Shown here piece by piece: positions 17,269 to 26,272 of a DNA stretch of 64,000 nucleotides; the stretch's first letter is position 1, and each line of letters opens with the position of its first letter. Source of the DNA: Darwinimomas sp045600945 (GTDB lineage: Bacteria > Bacillota > Clostridia > Lachnospirales > Lachnospiraceae); NCBI GenBank assembly GCA_045600945.1, contig JAZRYX010000070.1, positions 1 to 64,000 on the forward strand, written 5' to 3'. The position numbers and the translations under genes are program-made. The notes beneath the pieces are model-generated. The model made no database searches and had not been told where the DNA came from. It was given only the letters and a program-made list of their open reading frames with translations.

Positions 17269-17297
17269 ATTATATTTGCCCCGACTCTCAAAGTCAA
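17269..17297 (-). promoter_or_regulatory. Promoter of the LicC-LicA fusion gene
   Basis: TTGACT (17292-17297), 17-bp spacer, perfect TATAAT (17269-17274) on the minus strand, with predicted transcription start near 17262. The TGA within TTGACT is the stop codon of the licD-like gene. Confidence 0.8.
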
Positions 17298-18133
17298 GAC
17301 TCCGGCTTTTCAGTCTCTGTCTCGTGACTTACTTTTCTGTCCTCCGGTTCAGGACGTTTCATATAATCTCCGTATCCCACCGTCAATATCTCATGATATC
17401 CGCATGGAACCGGAAATTCCGTATCTTCAAACTGCATGTATTTAACGTCCTTTATCCACTCCTTATCAAGTTTTAAATCAAACCACTCCGGCGGATAATT
17501 GGAAACATATACTTTCGACGTTTTCTTTTTGCTGTCCTTGGCTGACCATCTGTCTTTCCACTTACAGAGTGTCGTTAACGGTATAAGTTTTCCGACCAGC
17601 ATGAACGGAATCAAAAGCACCTTTTTGCCCTTTGAGCTGTTTATGTAGTCAGCTTTCCTGTGCCCGAGCGACATCGCATATATCAGTTTCTGTCCTGATG
17701 ACGAGATAAATGCTCCTGCCCTTGAATCCGGAATATTATCCATTACAAAGACATCTACCCACAGATGGTTCACTCTTCCGTTAAAAAACTCCGACTTTTC
17801 ATCCGGCGCATGTCTTTGACTGGGAAGGTATACCACTCTTCCGATAAAATCATAAAACCTGCCATCTTCAGCAATCTCCTGCGGCAGCTGCAGCTGCATC
17901 TCATCAGGCAGTTCCTGCGGTGCTGCGATCTTGAACTTTTCCCAGTTATCTCTGGTCATTATAATGTCAACATCGTCATCCCATGGGATGAAACCTTTCT
18001 CACGCACCGCACCGATAAGTGTACCTGCCTCAAGGGTATAAACTATCCCGTGCTTTTTACATACGGCATCAATAGTCTTTAGCATATTCAGTTCTGTTTC
18101 AAAGACTTTCTTAAGTCCGTATTCATCAGTCAT
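17294..18133 (-). CDS. licD: LicD family phosphotransferase
   Basis: 279 residues. The LicD block GTLIGAVREKGFIPWDDDVD starts at residue 38; its Asp cluster is the proposed active site that transfers phosphocholine (or a similar phospho-group) from CDP-choline to a glycan. GGAGG lies six bases before the ATG at 18133, giving an eight-base overlap with the flippase gene; an in-frame start at 18190 inside the flippase is rejected. With the LicC-LicA fusion next door, phosphocholine is the likeliest donor group, which is an inference from context. Confidence 0.9.
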   Translation of the reverse strand: MTDEYGLKKVFETELNMLKTIDAVCKKHGIVYTLEAGTLIGAVREKGFIPWDDDVDIIMTRDNWEKFKIAAPQELPDEMQLQLPQEIAEDGRFYDFIGRVVYLPSQRHAPDEKSEFFNGRVNHLWVDVFVMDNIPDSRAGAFISSSGQKLIYAMSLGHRKADYINSSKGKKVLLIPFMLVGKLIPLTTLCKWKDRWSAKDSKKKTSKVYVSNYPPEWFDLKLDKEWIKDVKYMQFEDTEFPVPCGYHEILTVGYGDYMKRPEPEDRKVSHETETEKPES

Positions 18134-19394
18134 AAGTTTCCTCCGATATTCTCTTAACCAGATTGACCTTTGCGATGATATAAAGCGCAAGCGTTATGCC
18201 GGTTATACTGATAAAATATGAAACCGCACCACCGTTTATTCCCCAGGTCTTTACAAAGATTATGCTGATAAGAAGCGCCGGTATGATACCAACCACATAA
18301 GTTATGAAAAGTTGTTTTTGCTTTTTAAGAATAATAACGATGTAATAGATCAGCGTCAGCATCGCATACATACCACCGCCTGCGATAATGATCACCAGCG
18401 CCGTCCTGTAGTTCATAAGTTCGGTTCCTGCTGTACTTCCCACAAGTAAAGTAAGTATCTGTATTCCGAACAGCCATGAAAACACCATACCGAATACAGT
18501 AAGCCCAAGTATCATAAATGCAAGTTTTCTGAATGTCATACTTATGCTTTCAAAATCATTATTTTCATAATATACCGAAAGCTTTGTGAGCACAGGTCTG
18601 ATTACAAAGTTCGACATAAGAAGTATGGCTGATGTCGGCACAAAGATCGTACTGTAGTATCCCGATATCTCTGATCCCATAAATGCATCCACTGCATACT
18701 TTGATGCCGCAAATATATAAAGATCGATGAATGAAGCCGCAAACAGCCACCAGCTCATCGCAAACAATTCTTTTTCCGACTTCTCTTTTTTTGTATATAC
18801 GACACCGGTGAATCTTCTCTTAAGCATCCCGGCGCAGTATATCATGATGGACAGCAATATGGCTCCGACAAGCACCAGGCAGCTGATAAGCAGATCTTTA
18901 GTCAGCATTATGGATACCGTAAAGCAGGCAGCCGCAAATAAAGTCCTTATCGTCATCGACTTACCCGTAATATCCAGCCGTCCGTCACGCTGAAATTCAC
19001 TTTCATATACATCAGCAACGGCATCAAGTATCTTATATATCGCAAGTATGATGATTATTACAGTCTTATAGCTCAGTCCCGAATAGATCACTCCGAAAAG
19101 TGCAGCAATAGCCAGCGCCGCCGCACCTGTCATGAAGCGAAAATGCTTGTAATCCCCGAAGCTGTATCTGTGTGAGATGTCCATAACATGGAGCGGTCTC
19201 ATGCAGAAATAAGCCACGGTATATATGTGCTGTCCGACTGTTGAAAATGCGAAAAAAAAGATACCTCCGAGATTTCCTCCGAGCATACGAATAACCATAG
19301 TCCCCAGCAGCATATTCACAACCGAATACACCGTGCTTCCTATAAGATTCCATATAAAACCGCTGCGGTCGTATTTTTCGTCTGTAATCGTCAC
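18126..19394 (-). CDS. Polysaccharide flippase-like membrane protein (MOP superfamily)
   Basis: 422 residues with about twelve hydrophobic segments and the loose pattern of Wzx-type lipid-linked oligosaccharide flippases. The N-terminus (FIWNLIGSTVYSVVNMLLG) is typical of that group. It would turn an undecaprenyl-linked repeat unit to the outer face. It overlaps the XRE gene by four bases upstream and licD by eight bases downstream, so it probably handles the phosphocholine-bearing glycan. This is one of two flippases in the window, the other being at 38.8-40.2 kb. Confidence 0.82.
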   Translation of the reverse strand: MTITDEKYDRSGFIWNLIGSTVYSVVNMLLGTMVIRMLGGNLGGIFFFAFSTVGQHIYTVAYFCMRPLHVMDISHRYSFGDYKHFRFMTGAAALAIAALFGVIYSGLSYKTVIIIILAIYKILDAVADVYESEFQRDGRLDITGKSMTIRTLFAAACFTVSIMLTKDLLISCLVLVGAILLSIMIYCAGMLKRRFTGVVYTKKEKSEKELFAMSWWLFAASFIDLYIFAASKYAVDAFMGSEISGYYSTIFVPTSAILLMSNFVIRPVLTKLSVYYENNDFESISMTFRKLAFMILGLTVFGMVFSWLFGIQILTLLVGSTAGTELMNYRTALVIIIAGGGMYAMLTLIYYIVIILKKQKQLFITYVVGIIPALLISIIFVKTWGINGGAVSYFISITGITLALYIIAKVNLVKRISEETYD

Positions 19395-19675
19395 TTTGTG
19401 TATTTCTTAATCTTCATGACATCTTCCATGTCAATCATATCAAATCTTTCATCTTCAAAAAATGCACGTGGGGTTATATTGAACCCGTTTGTAAGCTTAA
19501 CTAATGTCGTAAGCCTCATATCTTTAGATGCATGGGTCATATAATCCGTAATCGTGGATTTCGGTATCCCGGTTATCCCGGCAAGTTCCGAATAACTCAG
19601 ATCGTATTCATCACAGTACTCTCTGATCTTTGCTATCATAATCTCCTGAAGCTTCATTTTTTTCGGAAGTGACAT
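19391..19675 (-). CDS. XRE family helix-turn-helix regulator
   Basis: 94 residues. Residues about 15-65 form a five-helix Cro/CI-type domain, with the recognition segment SELAGITGIPKSTITDYM. A short acidic tail follows. AAGGAGA precedes the ATG. It sits in the middle of the glycan operon, nine bases after the GT2 gene and overlapping the flippase start by four bases, so it may tune expression of this locus. Its operator is not known. Confidence 0.88.
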   Translation of the reverse strand: MSLPKKMKLQEIMIAKIREYCDEYDLSYSELAGITGIPKSTITDYMTHASKDMRLTTLVKLTNGFNITPRAFFEDERFDMIDMEDVMKIKKYTK

Positions 19676-19684
19676 AATATCTCC

Positions 19685-20626
19685 TTATAACTCCTCTTCA
19701 ATTATGTATATCGGTCTGCCCTTTATCTCCTTAAACAGAACAGAAATATACATTCCCATCATACCAAGCAGTAAAAATACGACACCGAACATAAAACACA
19801 TAAGAACTATTATAGTCGCATAACCACTTGGTGCTCCTACTTTTATCCATGTGACAATAGTATATATCGTCATGATTATTCCTATGATTATCGCTATGAT
19901 ACCTGCATAGATTCCGTACTTAAGCGGTGCATCTGAGAAACACATTATCGTATTCAGTGAAAAATCTAACAGTTTCTTTATAGAGTATTTACTTTTTCCG
20001 CCTGCTCTGTCTCCCGCTTCATACTCTATGATATCTTTATTAAATCCGACGGTCTGAACGTATCCGCGGATAAATCTCACTCTTTCTCTGTATTCATTTC
20101 TGAGAACTTGTGCGACTTTATATGATATTCCGAAGAAATCCGAGGCATTTTTTTCAAGTCGGACATTGCCCATTGAATTAATCATCGAATAGAACATTGA
20201 TGATGTAATATTCTTTATAATCCCGGCACCTCGGTTTTTTGTCCTGACCATGCTGATAACATCTTTTCCGCTTTCAAGCTTGCTTAATATCTCCGGAATA
20301 CATTCTACCGGATGCTGCAGATCGGCATCCATGCATATCATATATTTACCACGGGCATTATCTATTCCTGCAAGCATAGCTGCTTCATGCCCGAAGTTAC
20401 GTGAAAAATTAATGACCCTGACAGTTGAGTCTGCATCCGCATATCCTTTCAGGATGCGGCGTGATTCGTCCACGCTCCCGTCGTTAACAAAGATAAGCTC
20501 ATAAGACCTTCCCAATCCGTTAAGACAAGGTCTTATTGCATCATAAAATTTACGAAGCACATTCTCTTCGTTGAATACGGATACTATTACAGAAAGTATT
20601 GTTTCATTTTCTGTTTCTGAATACAT
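19685..20626 (-). CDS. GT2 undecaprenyl-phosphate glycosyltransferase (DPM1/GtrB-like)
   Basis: 313 residues: a cytoplasmic GT2 domain with SVIVSVFNEEN, FVNDGS and the DADLQHP metal motif, followed by two C-terminal membrane helices (about 220-295). This is the GtrB/ArnC/DPM1 layout, which loads a sugar on undecaprenyl phosphate for use on the outer face by GT-C enzymes. Such enzymes are likely among the large membrane proteins encoded just upstream. The start is set at ATG 20626 behind AAGGAGA; a longer reading to 20680 lies inside the preceding gene. The stop is nine bases before the XRE gene. Confidence 0.92.
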   Translation of the reverse strand: MYSETENETILSVIVSVFNEENVLRKFYDAIRPCLNGLGRSYELIFVNDGSVDESRRILKGYADADSTVRVINFSRNFGHEAAMLAGIDNARGKYMICMDADLQHPVECIPEILSKLESGKDVISMVRTKNRGAGIIKNITSSMFYSMINSMGNVRLEKNASDFFGISYKVAQVLRNEYRERVRFIRGYVQTVGFNKDIIEYEAGDRAGGKSKYSIKKLLDFSLNTIMCFSDAPLKYGIYAGIIAIIIGIIMTIYTIVTWIKVGAPSGYATIIVLMCFMFGVVFLLLGMMGMYISVLFKEIKGRPIYIIEEEL

Positions 20627-21947
20627 TCCACCTGTTCTCCTTAAGTATCTCAAGTGCGTTTCTTGTCTTAGAAGGGTCATGGTACTGAAGTACCGACTTC
20701 AATGTATCATCTGTCTCATTCTCATAATTAACGGCGACATTACTCATGTTTTCAAAGCTGACTTTACGGTACTGAGCCATATGTATCTCTCTTCCCGTCG
20801 TACACAGATGCCCTGCAAGTATGATGACTATAAGAGTCATTGAGACCGGTTTTACTACGAACTTTTTATCCGCCATGGCAAATGTAAGTATGATTCCGAG
20901 TATTCCGCTTTGGAACTGAAGCGCATATCTTGAGCTCATCATATAATCATCACTCTTAAATATCCATCTTGTCAGAAATACTATGGCGTGACTTATAAGT
21001 CCGGACAAAATAAGCAGCATAGGAAATGCCGTCTCTTTATACAGGCCTGATTTGAAATTTACATATATTGCATAAATATATCCGAGTATTATTATGAGTC
21101 CGAAAATGCAGACCAAAGCGCCCGGGACACCCCACTCTGCGGCAGTCTCGCCTCCTATAACCATGGATCCGAACGACTTAAGTATCATCTTCACCGGAAG
21201 CATCGGATCCGATGTGACTACAGTTAAAAATGAATCCGATGTTGCGCCTGCGATCTCACCTTCAGAACCCATATAGCTTATAAAGTACAGGATAAACGGC
21301 AGTATGATACATGCCATACGTACAATCAGTTTTTTCGCCTTAAGAGCTCCGTCATATTTTGTGAAACAGTCAATCAAATAAACTGCAAATAATGCTCCGA
21401 CGTATATCGGGCAATAGGCACCTGATATCAAAAGTACGGTTACTACCGGCAGAACGCAAAGCAGAACTTCGTCATTCTTTTTTCCTTCCCCGCTTCTGAC
21501 TCTGTCATATACCAGATAATGATAATAGAAACATACAAAAGTCAGGAAGTGTACCCATCCTGTGCCGTTTGTCAGCATTTCCCATTTATCAAGTGAGAAT
21601 ATGATAAACATTAGAACTGCCGTGATGACCGCTGACAGTTTTTTCTTATAGGCATATGCTCCTATCACAAGTGATGATAGTGTAAGTCCTATGATACCGA
21701 GTACCATATCAAATGTCGTGCTGTATCCGAAAAGCAAAACATTGATTATCCTCTCCGGGTAACATATAAGCGTACGCGTAAGTATATCAGCCTTCAGATA
21801 TGGTCTGAAGCTGAATACGTCCGGCAGATATGAATTGATGATACGGATATAGTCCGTATATACAACATCACAAGTCGCACTCCTTATATATGCAATTAAG
21901 AACAGGAAGCCGAAAAGCGGTAGCAGCCACCGTACCAGTTTTTTCAT
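20604..21947 (-). CDS. Multi-pass membrane protein, GT-C-like
   Basis: 447 residues with about ten membrane segments and an extracytoplasmic loop after the first helix (CDVVYTDYIRIINSYLP) that contains an acidic residue, as in GT-C enzymes and related DUF6056-like proteins. No decisive motif is seen, so transfer of a polyprenyl-linked sugar is an inference from topology and from the adjacent DPM1-like transferase. It overlaps the next gene by 23 bases and the preceding membrane-protein gene by four bases (ATGA). Confidence 0.7.
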   Translation of the reverse strand: MKKLVRWLLPLFGFLFLIAYIRSATCDVVYTDYIRIINSYLPDVFSFRPYLKADILTRTLICYPERIINVLLFGYSTTFDMVLGIIGLTLSSLVIGAYAYKKKLSAVITAVLMFIIFSLDKWEMLTNGTGWVHFLTFVCFYYHYLVYDRVRSGEGKKNDEVLLCVLPVVTVLLISGAYCPIYVGALFAVYLIDCFTKYDGALKAKKLIVRMACIILPFILYFISYMGSEGEIAGATSDSFLTVVTSDPMLPVKMILKSFGSMVIGGETAAEWGVPGALVCIFGLIIILGYIYAIYVNFKSGLYKETAFPMLLILSGLISHAIVFLTRWIFKSDDYMMSSRYALQFQSGILGIILTFAMADKKFVVKPVSMTLIVIILAGHLCTTGREIHMAQYRKVSFENMSNVAVNYENETDDTLKSVLQYHDPSKTRNALEILKENRWNVFRNRK

Positions 21948-23455
21948 ATCGACGGAATCCCCACTTCAATAAATGCGTTATTTGCAGGATCCTCCTGCAA
22001 AATAATATCTCTGCCCCATGCCTCCGGCGGAATCTGATCTGCCGATTCGACATGTATTACTTTCATATCACCTGACTTACCATCTGTATCGAAAGTCTTG
22101 AAAAAAGTATCTGCTGTAAAATCACTCATTTCATAGGTATTACCTATGATATAGATATCATTTTTGAATATACCTTCGCGGTATTTGCCCCAGGTATTGT
22201 CAGAAAGCGAATTGTATCTCTCCTGGTTCGGGAAAAGATAAATCGTTCCCCAACTCTGCCTGTAATATATATCCTCGATAGTGAACAGAAGCATTATGAC
22301 TATAACTATTGCCATAATCACTACAGGCTCCTTCTTAAACGTCATTTTGATATATCCGTATATATATGCAATAAGGAATATAAGCATGACAAAGCTTGTA
22401 TATATCCATCTCATCTCCACTCTTATGGTGACCGAAGAAGCCACAACAAGTCCGATGATAAATCCGGCAAAAAATACGCTGTCTCTTATAGGTGGTATCA
22501 CCGATTTACCGGATTTTTTGGTCTTTATGATGGCGATGATGAAACATATCAAAACAAAAGCCATGAGAGCCAATCCGGCATAGACAATTGCCTTTACCCT
22601 GAAATCAACATTCTCCCATGGGATACCGCACAGATAATCCGGTCCCGGATTGAATCCGACCAGATATTTAAACTCTGTTACCACAGATTCAATGAACCCT
22701 TTGAAAGTGAATGTATCTGCTACATCAGTTCCCCCTGTTCCCGCCGGAAGCAGCTTTCCGATGAAATGCAGTCTGACTGCAATGATGAAAATAAATGATG
22801 CCGCAGAAAACACGTATTTAAGTATGCTCTTATCTTTCAGTACAATCAGTACGTAGAAGAACATAGGTATGAGCACTATGTATCTCTCGTGCGTGAAAGA
22901 AACAAGCAGATAAAAAAACAAAGCAATATAAAACCTTATGCTCTTTCCGTCATGCATGTACTTGTAAAGCTCGATGCAGATAATGATGGCAAAAAACATC
23001 GACATCGATTCAAGCAAACCCATAAGCTGACTCACATCATAATATGAGAACCTGCTGGTGATAATGGCAAATGACGAAAAGAAACCTATGAGACGTGACT
23101 CGCTTATATCCGAAATGAATATATAGCACACTATGGCAATCACGGACATAATGATTAGGTTTATAGGTACGATGAGCCATATCCTGTTGCCTATCACGAA
23201 TAACTCGATCCATGATGCCAGCCAGAAAACAGGTCTGAACCTGGCAGCTCCCATCGGGAACACATACTCTGTCAGACTTTCATCATTAAAGCAGAACCAT
23301 GAATACAAATCGTCCATATACAGACCGCTGATACGTATCTTCCTGTTGATGAAAAATGTCCATGCGATGAGCAGCAATATGGCTATTGCATCCATCAATA
23401 TATTTTTCTGTTTTTTATTCCGGTATGTAGCCATATAATCTGTTGTTTCCCTCAT
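21944..23455 (-). CDS. Multi-pass membrane protein, GT-C-like
   Basis: 503 residues with about eleven membrane segments. The first outer loop carries LYMDDLYSW, an acidic pair after helix 1 of the kind used by GT-C glycosyltransferases. The soluble C-terminal 90 residues would lie outside the cell. The sugar and acceptor are unknown. The start is either ATG 23455 (used here, no clear ribosome site) or ATG 23434, which has GAGGGA about 13 bases upstream. It overlaps its neighbours on both sides and belongs to the glycan operon. Confidence 0.72.
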   Translation of the reverse strand: MRETTDYMATYRNKKQKNILMDAIAILLLIAWTFFINRKIRISGLYMDDLYSWFCFNDESLTEYVFPMGAARFRPVFWLASWIELFVIGNRIWLIVPINLIIMSVIAIVCYIFISDISESRLIGFFSSFAIITSRFSYYDVSQLMGLLESMSMFFAIIICIELYKYMHDGKSIRFYIALFFYLLVSFTHERYIVLIPMFFYVLIVLKDKSILKYVFSAASFIFIIAVRLHFIGKLLPAGTGGTDVADTFTFKGFIESVVTEFKYLVGFNPGPDYLCGIPWENVDFRVKAIVYAGLALMAFVLICFIIAIIKTKKSGKSVIPPIRDSVFFAGFIIGLVVASSVTIRVEMRWIYTSFVMLIFLIAYIYGYIKMTFKKEPVVIMAIVIVIMLLFTIEDIYYRQSWGTIYLFPNQERYNSLSDNTWGKYREGIFKNDIYIIGNTYEMSDFTADTFFKTFDTDGKSGDMKVIHVESADQIPPEAWGRDIILQEDPANNAFIEVGIPSI

Positions 23456-25508
23456 TAATGATTTCTGCCAGGCTTCCGTCTTCGATCATATATTCTATGA
23501 TGTTACTCGCTCTTTCATTGGCCGCGAGGAAATCATCGTTCACATATATATAATCCGTTCCGGCATAATTCAGAAATTCTTTGAAAAGAACCAGTGTCTT
23601 GACCAGATAAACATTTCCACCACTGCCGACAAGATCGGTATAACTTTGAACATTACACTTGAAACCCAGGCAATCAGGCTGATAAGCTACTGCCAGAACT
23701 CTCTGTCTCGGGTCCCTCGCCAGAAACTCGTATATTTCTTTATTTCCTCCGGCAACCATCTTATCGTATGTATCAGATTCATGATCATAAAATCCCAGAT
23801 GAGTAAATTTATCGGGAGTGAGTCCTATGGAGCCTGACCAGTTTGTGGTTGCGCATACCATGATATTCATGAGAAGCACGGGTAAAAGATAATGATATAT
23901 GTCCGATGCCGATGAAAAGAACATCACAACCGCAAGTGCATACAGAAGTATGAAATAGTTTCCGTCAACCTGATACAATGTCAGTATGGATACTATACTT
24001 GCTGCGAAAATCACTGCCGTAATTATCTTAAGGAGTTTATTGCCTTTGTTTATGAATCCGAAAAACAGCATGACCGCGGTTCCGATTCCTCCCCATGCTA
24101 TATATACATGAAAAAGGTCATCTGTTACCGGGCAGAAGAAAAAGCCAATAAATCTCTTTACGAGGTTCACATTTTCCGGCCTGCCGAAAGCATTTACACT
24201 TTCATACGGATAAACCGTTGAAAAGCCTAACTTCTCCCAGATGCCCGATGCCGCTGCCGTAATCGGAACTCCGGTCAGTATCATCGTCCTTGCCGTGATA
24301 AAACCGAATGCCAGTATCACAGGGATAGAGACATACCACTTGCGCGCGTTTATTTTTTTCTTTGTGATGATTACATATATCAGCGCCGTTAAAAAAATGA
24401 TACCGGAAAACAAAAGTCCCGTCGGTTTCAGTATCAGACTGAACAGAAGTTCCGTTCCCGCCCATACATAATCATCATTCAATATATCAATAACCGCCAT
24501 AAGTTGTATGAATACGGTGATTGTATCCGTCTTTGCGGATATTCCCATATTCATTATCCCGGGAATCGCGGCTGCAAACATGGCTGCATAGACTCCCGCT
24601 CTTCTGCAGTTTAATTTCTTAACCAGATAGTAGATGCAGACAAGTATACCTATGCTCATCCACCATGAAAATGAAAGCACATATCCGTATGTGACATCAG
24701 TCACCAGCGGAAGCACCAGTGTCTCAAGTCCTTTCGGATAAACATATACATCATTTATGCTTCCCAGATTTTCGTATATTCCTTTTCCGTTATCAAGGAT
24801 ATACTGACTTCTTAACCCGTAATGCAGTGAATCATAATCCAGAGTGATATTGATTCTCCCCGCCTGCATGAGAGCCATACCCATAAGCACAGCGATTGCT
24901 ATGCATATCCAAATTCTGTATTTCTTTTCTTTCTTAAGTTCCTTTTCATCAGGAAGTTCCGTAAAGGGAATGGTAACTCTCTTTTTTGAGTACCGGATCA
25001 CTCCGATATAAATTGCACTTACAGCGAATATTGCTATGGCAGTGATTCTTGATGTGACCACTCCTCCGATTCCGAAAGCATTTAACAGACAGAACACGGT
25101 CAGGTGGACTGCAGCGCCTGTAACGAAATCATGCAGAAATCTTTTTATCCTGTCTTCATTTCTATCGGAATAAATGATATTAAGAAGTGCCTCTCCGGCT
25201 GTAATCAGATATACGATATAAAGTCCGCTTATAAGTACCGGCATGGCTATCCTGTGCATCCACAGGAATATATATGCTACTGCGGCTATTATCACCAGAC
25301 CTACCCATTCCGGAGTGATGAAATACAATGAAAGGAAAAACCACAAGGAAATTACAAGTACTTCCGTCAGCATGATTATCGTCTCATTCATGCCGATGAC
25401 GATTCCTGCTGCGGTCTTCTTAAACAGAAAAACCGTACTGACTATCGTCAATACCCATAGCAGTACCTGTATGATTATTCCAATGGTTTTATTTTTTGTA
25501 ATCGTCAT
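23415..25508 (-). CDS. Large GT-C-like glycosyltransferase membrane protein
   Basis: 697 residues with about sixteen membrane segments in two groups separated by a basic cytoplasmic stretch near residue 190. The loop after the second group start, LDYDSLHYGLRSQYIL, resembles the acidic catalytic loop of PMT/ArnT-like enzymes. The C-terminal region (about 590-697) is soluble and probably external. I infer a polyprenyl-phosphate-sugar-dependent transferase; a polymerase (Wzy-like) role is an alternative. It overlaps the GT2 gene upstream by 20 bases and the next membrane-protein gene downstream. Confidence 0.72.
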   Translation of the reverse strand: MTITKNKTIGIIIQVLLWVLTIVSTVFLFKKTAAGIVIGMNETIIMLTEVLVISLWFFLSLYFITPEWVGLVIIAAVAYIFLWMHRIAMPVLISGLYIVYLITAGEALLNIIYSDRNEDRIKRFLHDFVTGAAVHLTVFCLLNAFGIGGVVTSRITAIAIFAVSAIYIGVIRYSKKRVTIPFTELPDEKELKKEKKYRIWICIAIAVLMGMALMQAGRINITLDYDSLHYGLRSQYILDNGKGIYENLGSINDVYVYPKGLETLVLPLVTDVTYGYVLSFSWWMSIGILVCIYYLVKKLNCRRAGVYAAMFAAAIPGIMNMGISAKTDTITVFIQLMAVIDILNDDYVWAGTELLFSLILKPTGLLFSGIIFLTALIYVIITKKKINARKWYVSIPVILAFGFITARTMILTGVPITAAASGIWEKLGFSTVYPYESVNAFGRPENVNLVKRFIGFFFCPVTDDLFHVYIAWGGIGTAVMLFFGFINKGNKLLKIITAVIFAASIVSILTLYQVDGNYFILLYALAVVMFFSSASDIYHYLLPVLLMNIMVCATTNWSGSIGLTPDKFTHLGFYDHESDTYDKMVAGGNKEIYEFLARDPRQRVLAVAYQPDCLGFKCNVQSYTDLVGSGGNVYLVKTLVLFKEFLNYAGTDYIYVNDDFLAANERASNIIEYMIEDGSLAEIINEGNNRLYGYIPE

Positions 25509-26271
25509 ACGACTCCTGGTATACCTTCTTCAGAATATCCGAGAGCGGACCTTCATGTATCCTGTCAAACATTTCCGACTCTTCATGTTCACGCACATTA
25601 TTACGTATCGCCCGACCCGTAGCCGCATCTGCATGAACACGGTACAGGATAAGCGGTTTTTCAATGCAGACCCAGCGTCCGCTTTCCGACGCCAGCCTGT
25701 AAAGAGCATCCCAGTCCAGAATAAACTGATACTTTGTATTGAATATTCCTTCTCCGCAGAGAGTTTTATCATAACTACATGAAGGGCAGATTATCGGATT
25801 ACCCAAAGAAACCGCAGCTCTCTTAATTGAGGCGATATGATTGAATAACGGCATCCTCAACGGCATGCGCAGAAGTTTCTTGACTGCCAGCACTTTGCTT
25901 ACTCCTATGACCCTTCCGTCCTTTATCGTAGCCGAGGAAGTCATGAAGACACTCATATCAGGATACTTCTCTTTGGTCTCTAAAAGAATCTTCACATAAT
26001 CATGATGATATATATCATCCTGATGGGCTATGGTTACAAGCTCACTGTCAGCTTTCGCATATGCGAAGTTCCAGTCATACCCTATTCCCGGTGCACCTTC
26101 TCTCACATAATACGGAATGTCATATTTCTCTGTCATCATCCTGAGATAATCACTCGGTGTCGAGGTACACAGTATGATATCGCTTTCGACAGACTGTCCG
26201 ACCAATGATTTGATACAACTTTCCAGATATGGTGAATCTCCGTATGCACTTATCGCAAATGTGTGTTTCAT
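25489..26271 (-). CDS. GT2 family glycosyltransferase
   Basis: 260 residues with a GT-A nucleotide-sugar fold: TFAISAYGDSPYLESCI at the N-terminus, an AHQDDIYH metal motif near residue 90 and a C-terminal WDALYRLA/RVHADA block. It would add one sugar to the growing lipid-linked unit in the cytoplasm. Sugar specificity cannot be read. The ATG at 26271 follows GAGGA at about 12 bases; a TTG three codons earlier is too close to that site. It overlaps the giant transferase gene upstream by a few bases in the next frame. Confidence 0.88.
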   Translation of the reverse strand: MKHTFAISAYGDSPYLESCIKSLVGQSVESDIILCTSTPSDYLRMMTEKYDIPYYVREGAPGIGYDWNFAYAKADSELVTIAHQDDIYHHDYVKILLETKEKYPDMSVFMTSSATIKDGRVIGVSKVLAVKKLLRMPLRMPLFNHIASIKRAAVSLGNPIICPSCSYDKTLCGEGIFNTKYQFILDWDALYRLASESGRWVCIEKPLILYRVHADAATGRAIRNNVREHEESEMFDRIHEGPLSDILKKVYQESYDDYKK

Positions 26272-26272
26272 C

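Noticed and set aside
25243..25782. Open reading frame of 179 codons on the plus strand
   Set aside because: Antisense to two well-supported glycan genes with no ribosome site or family features.
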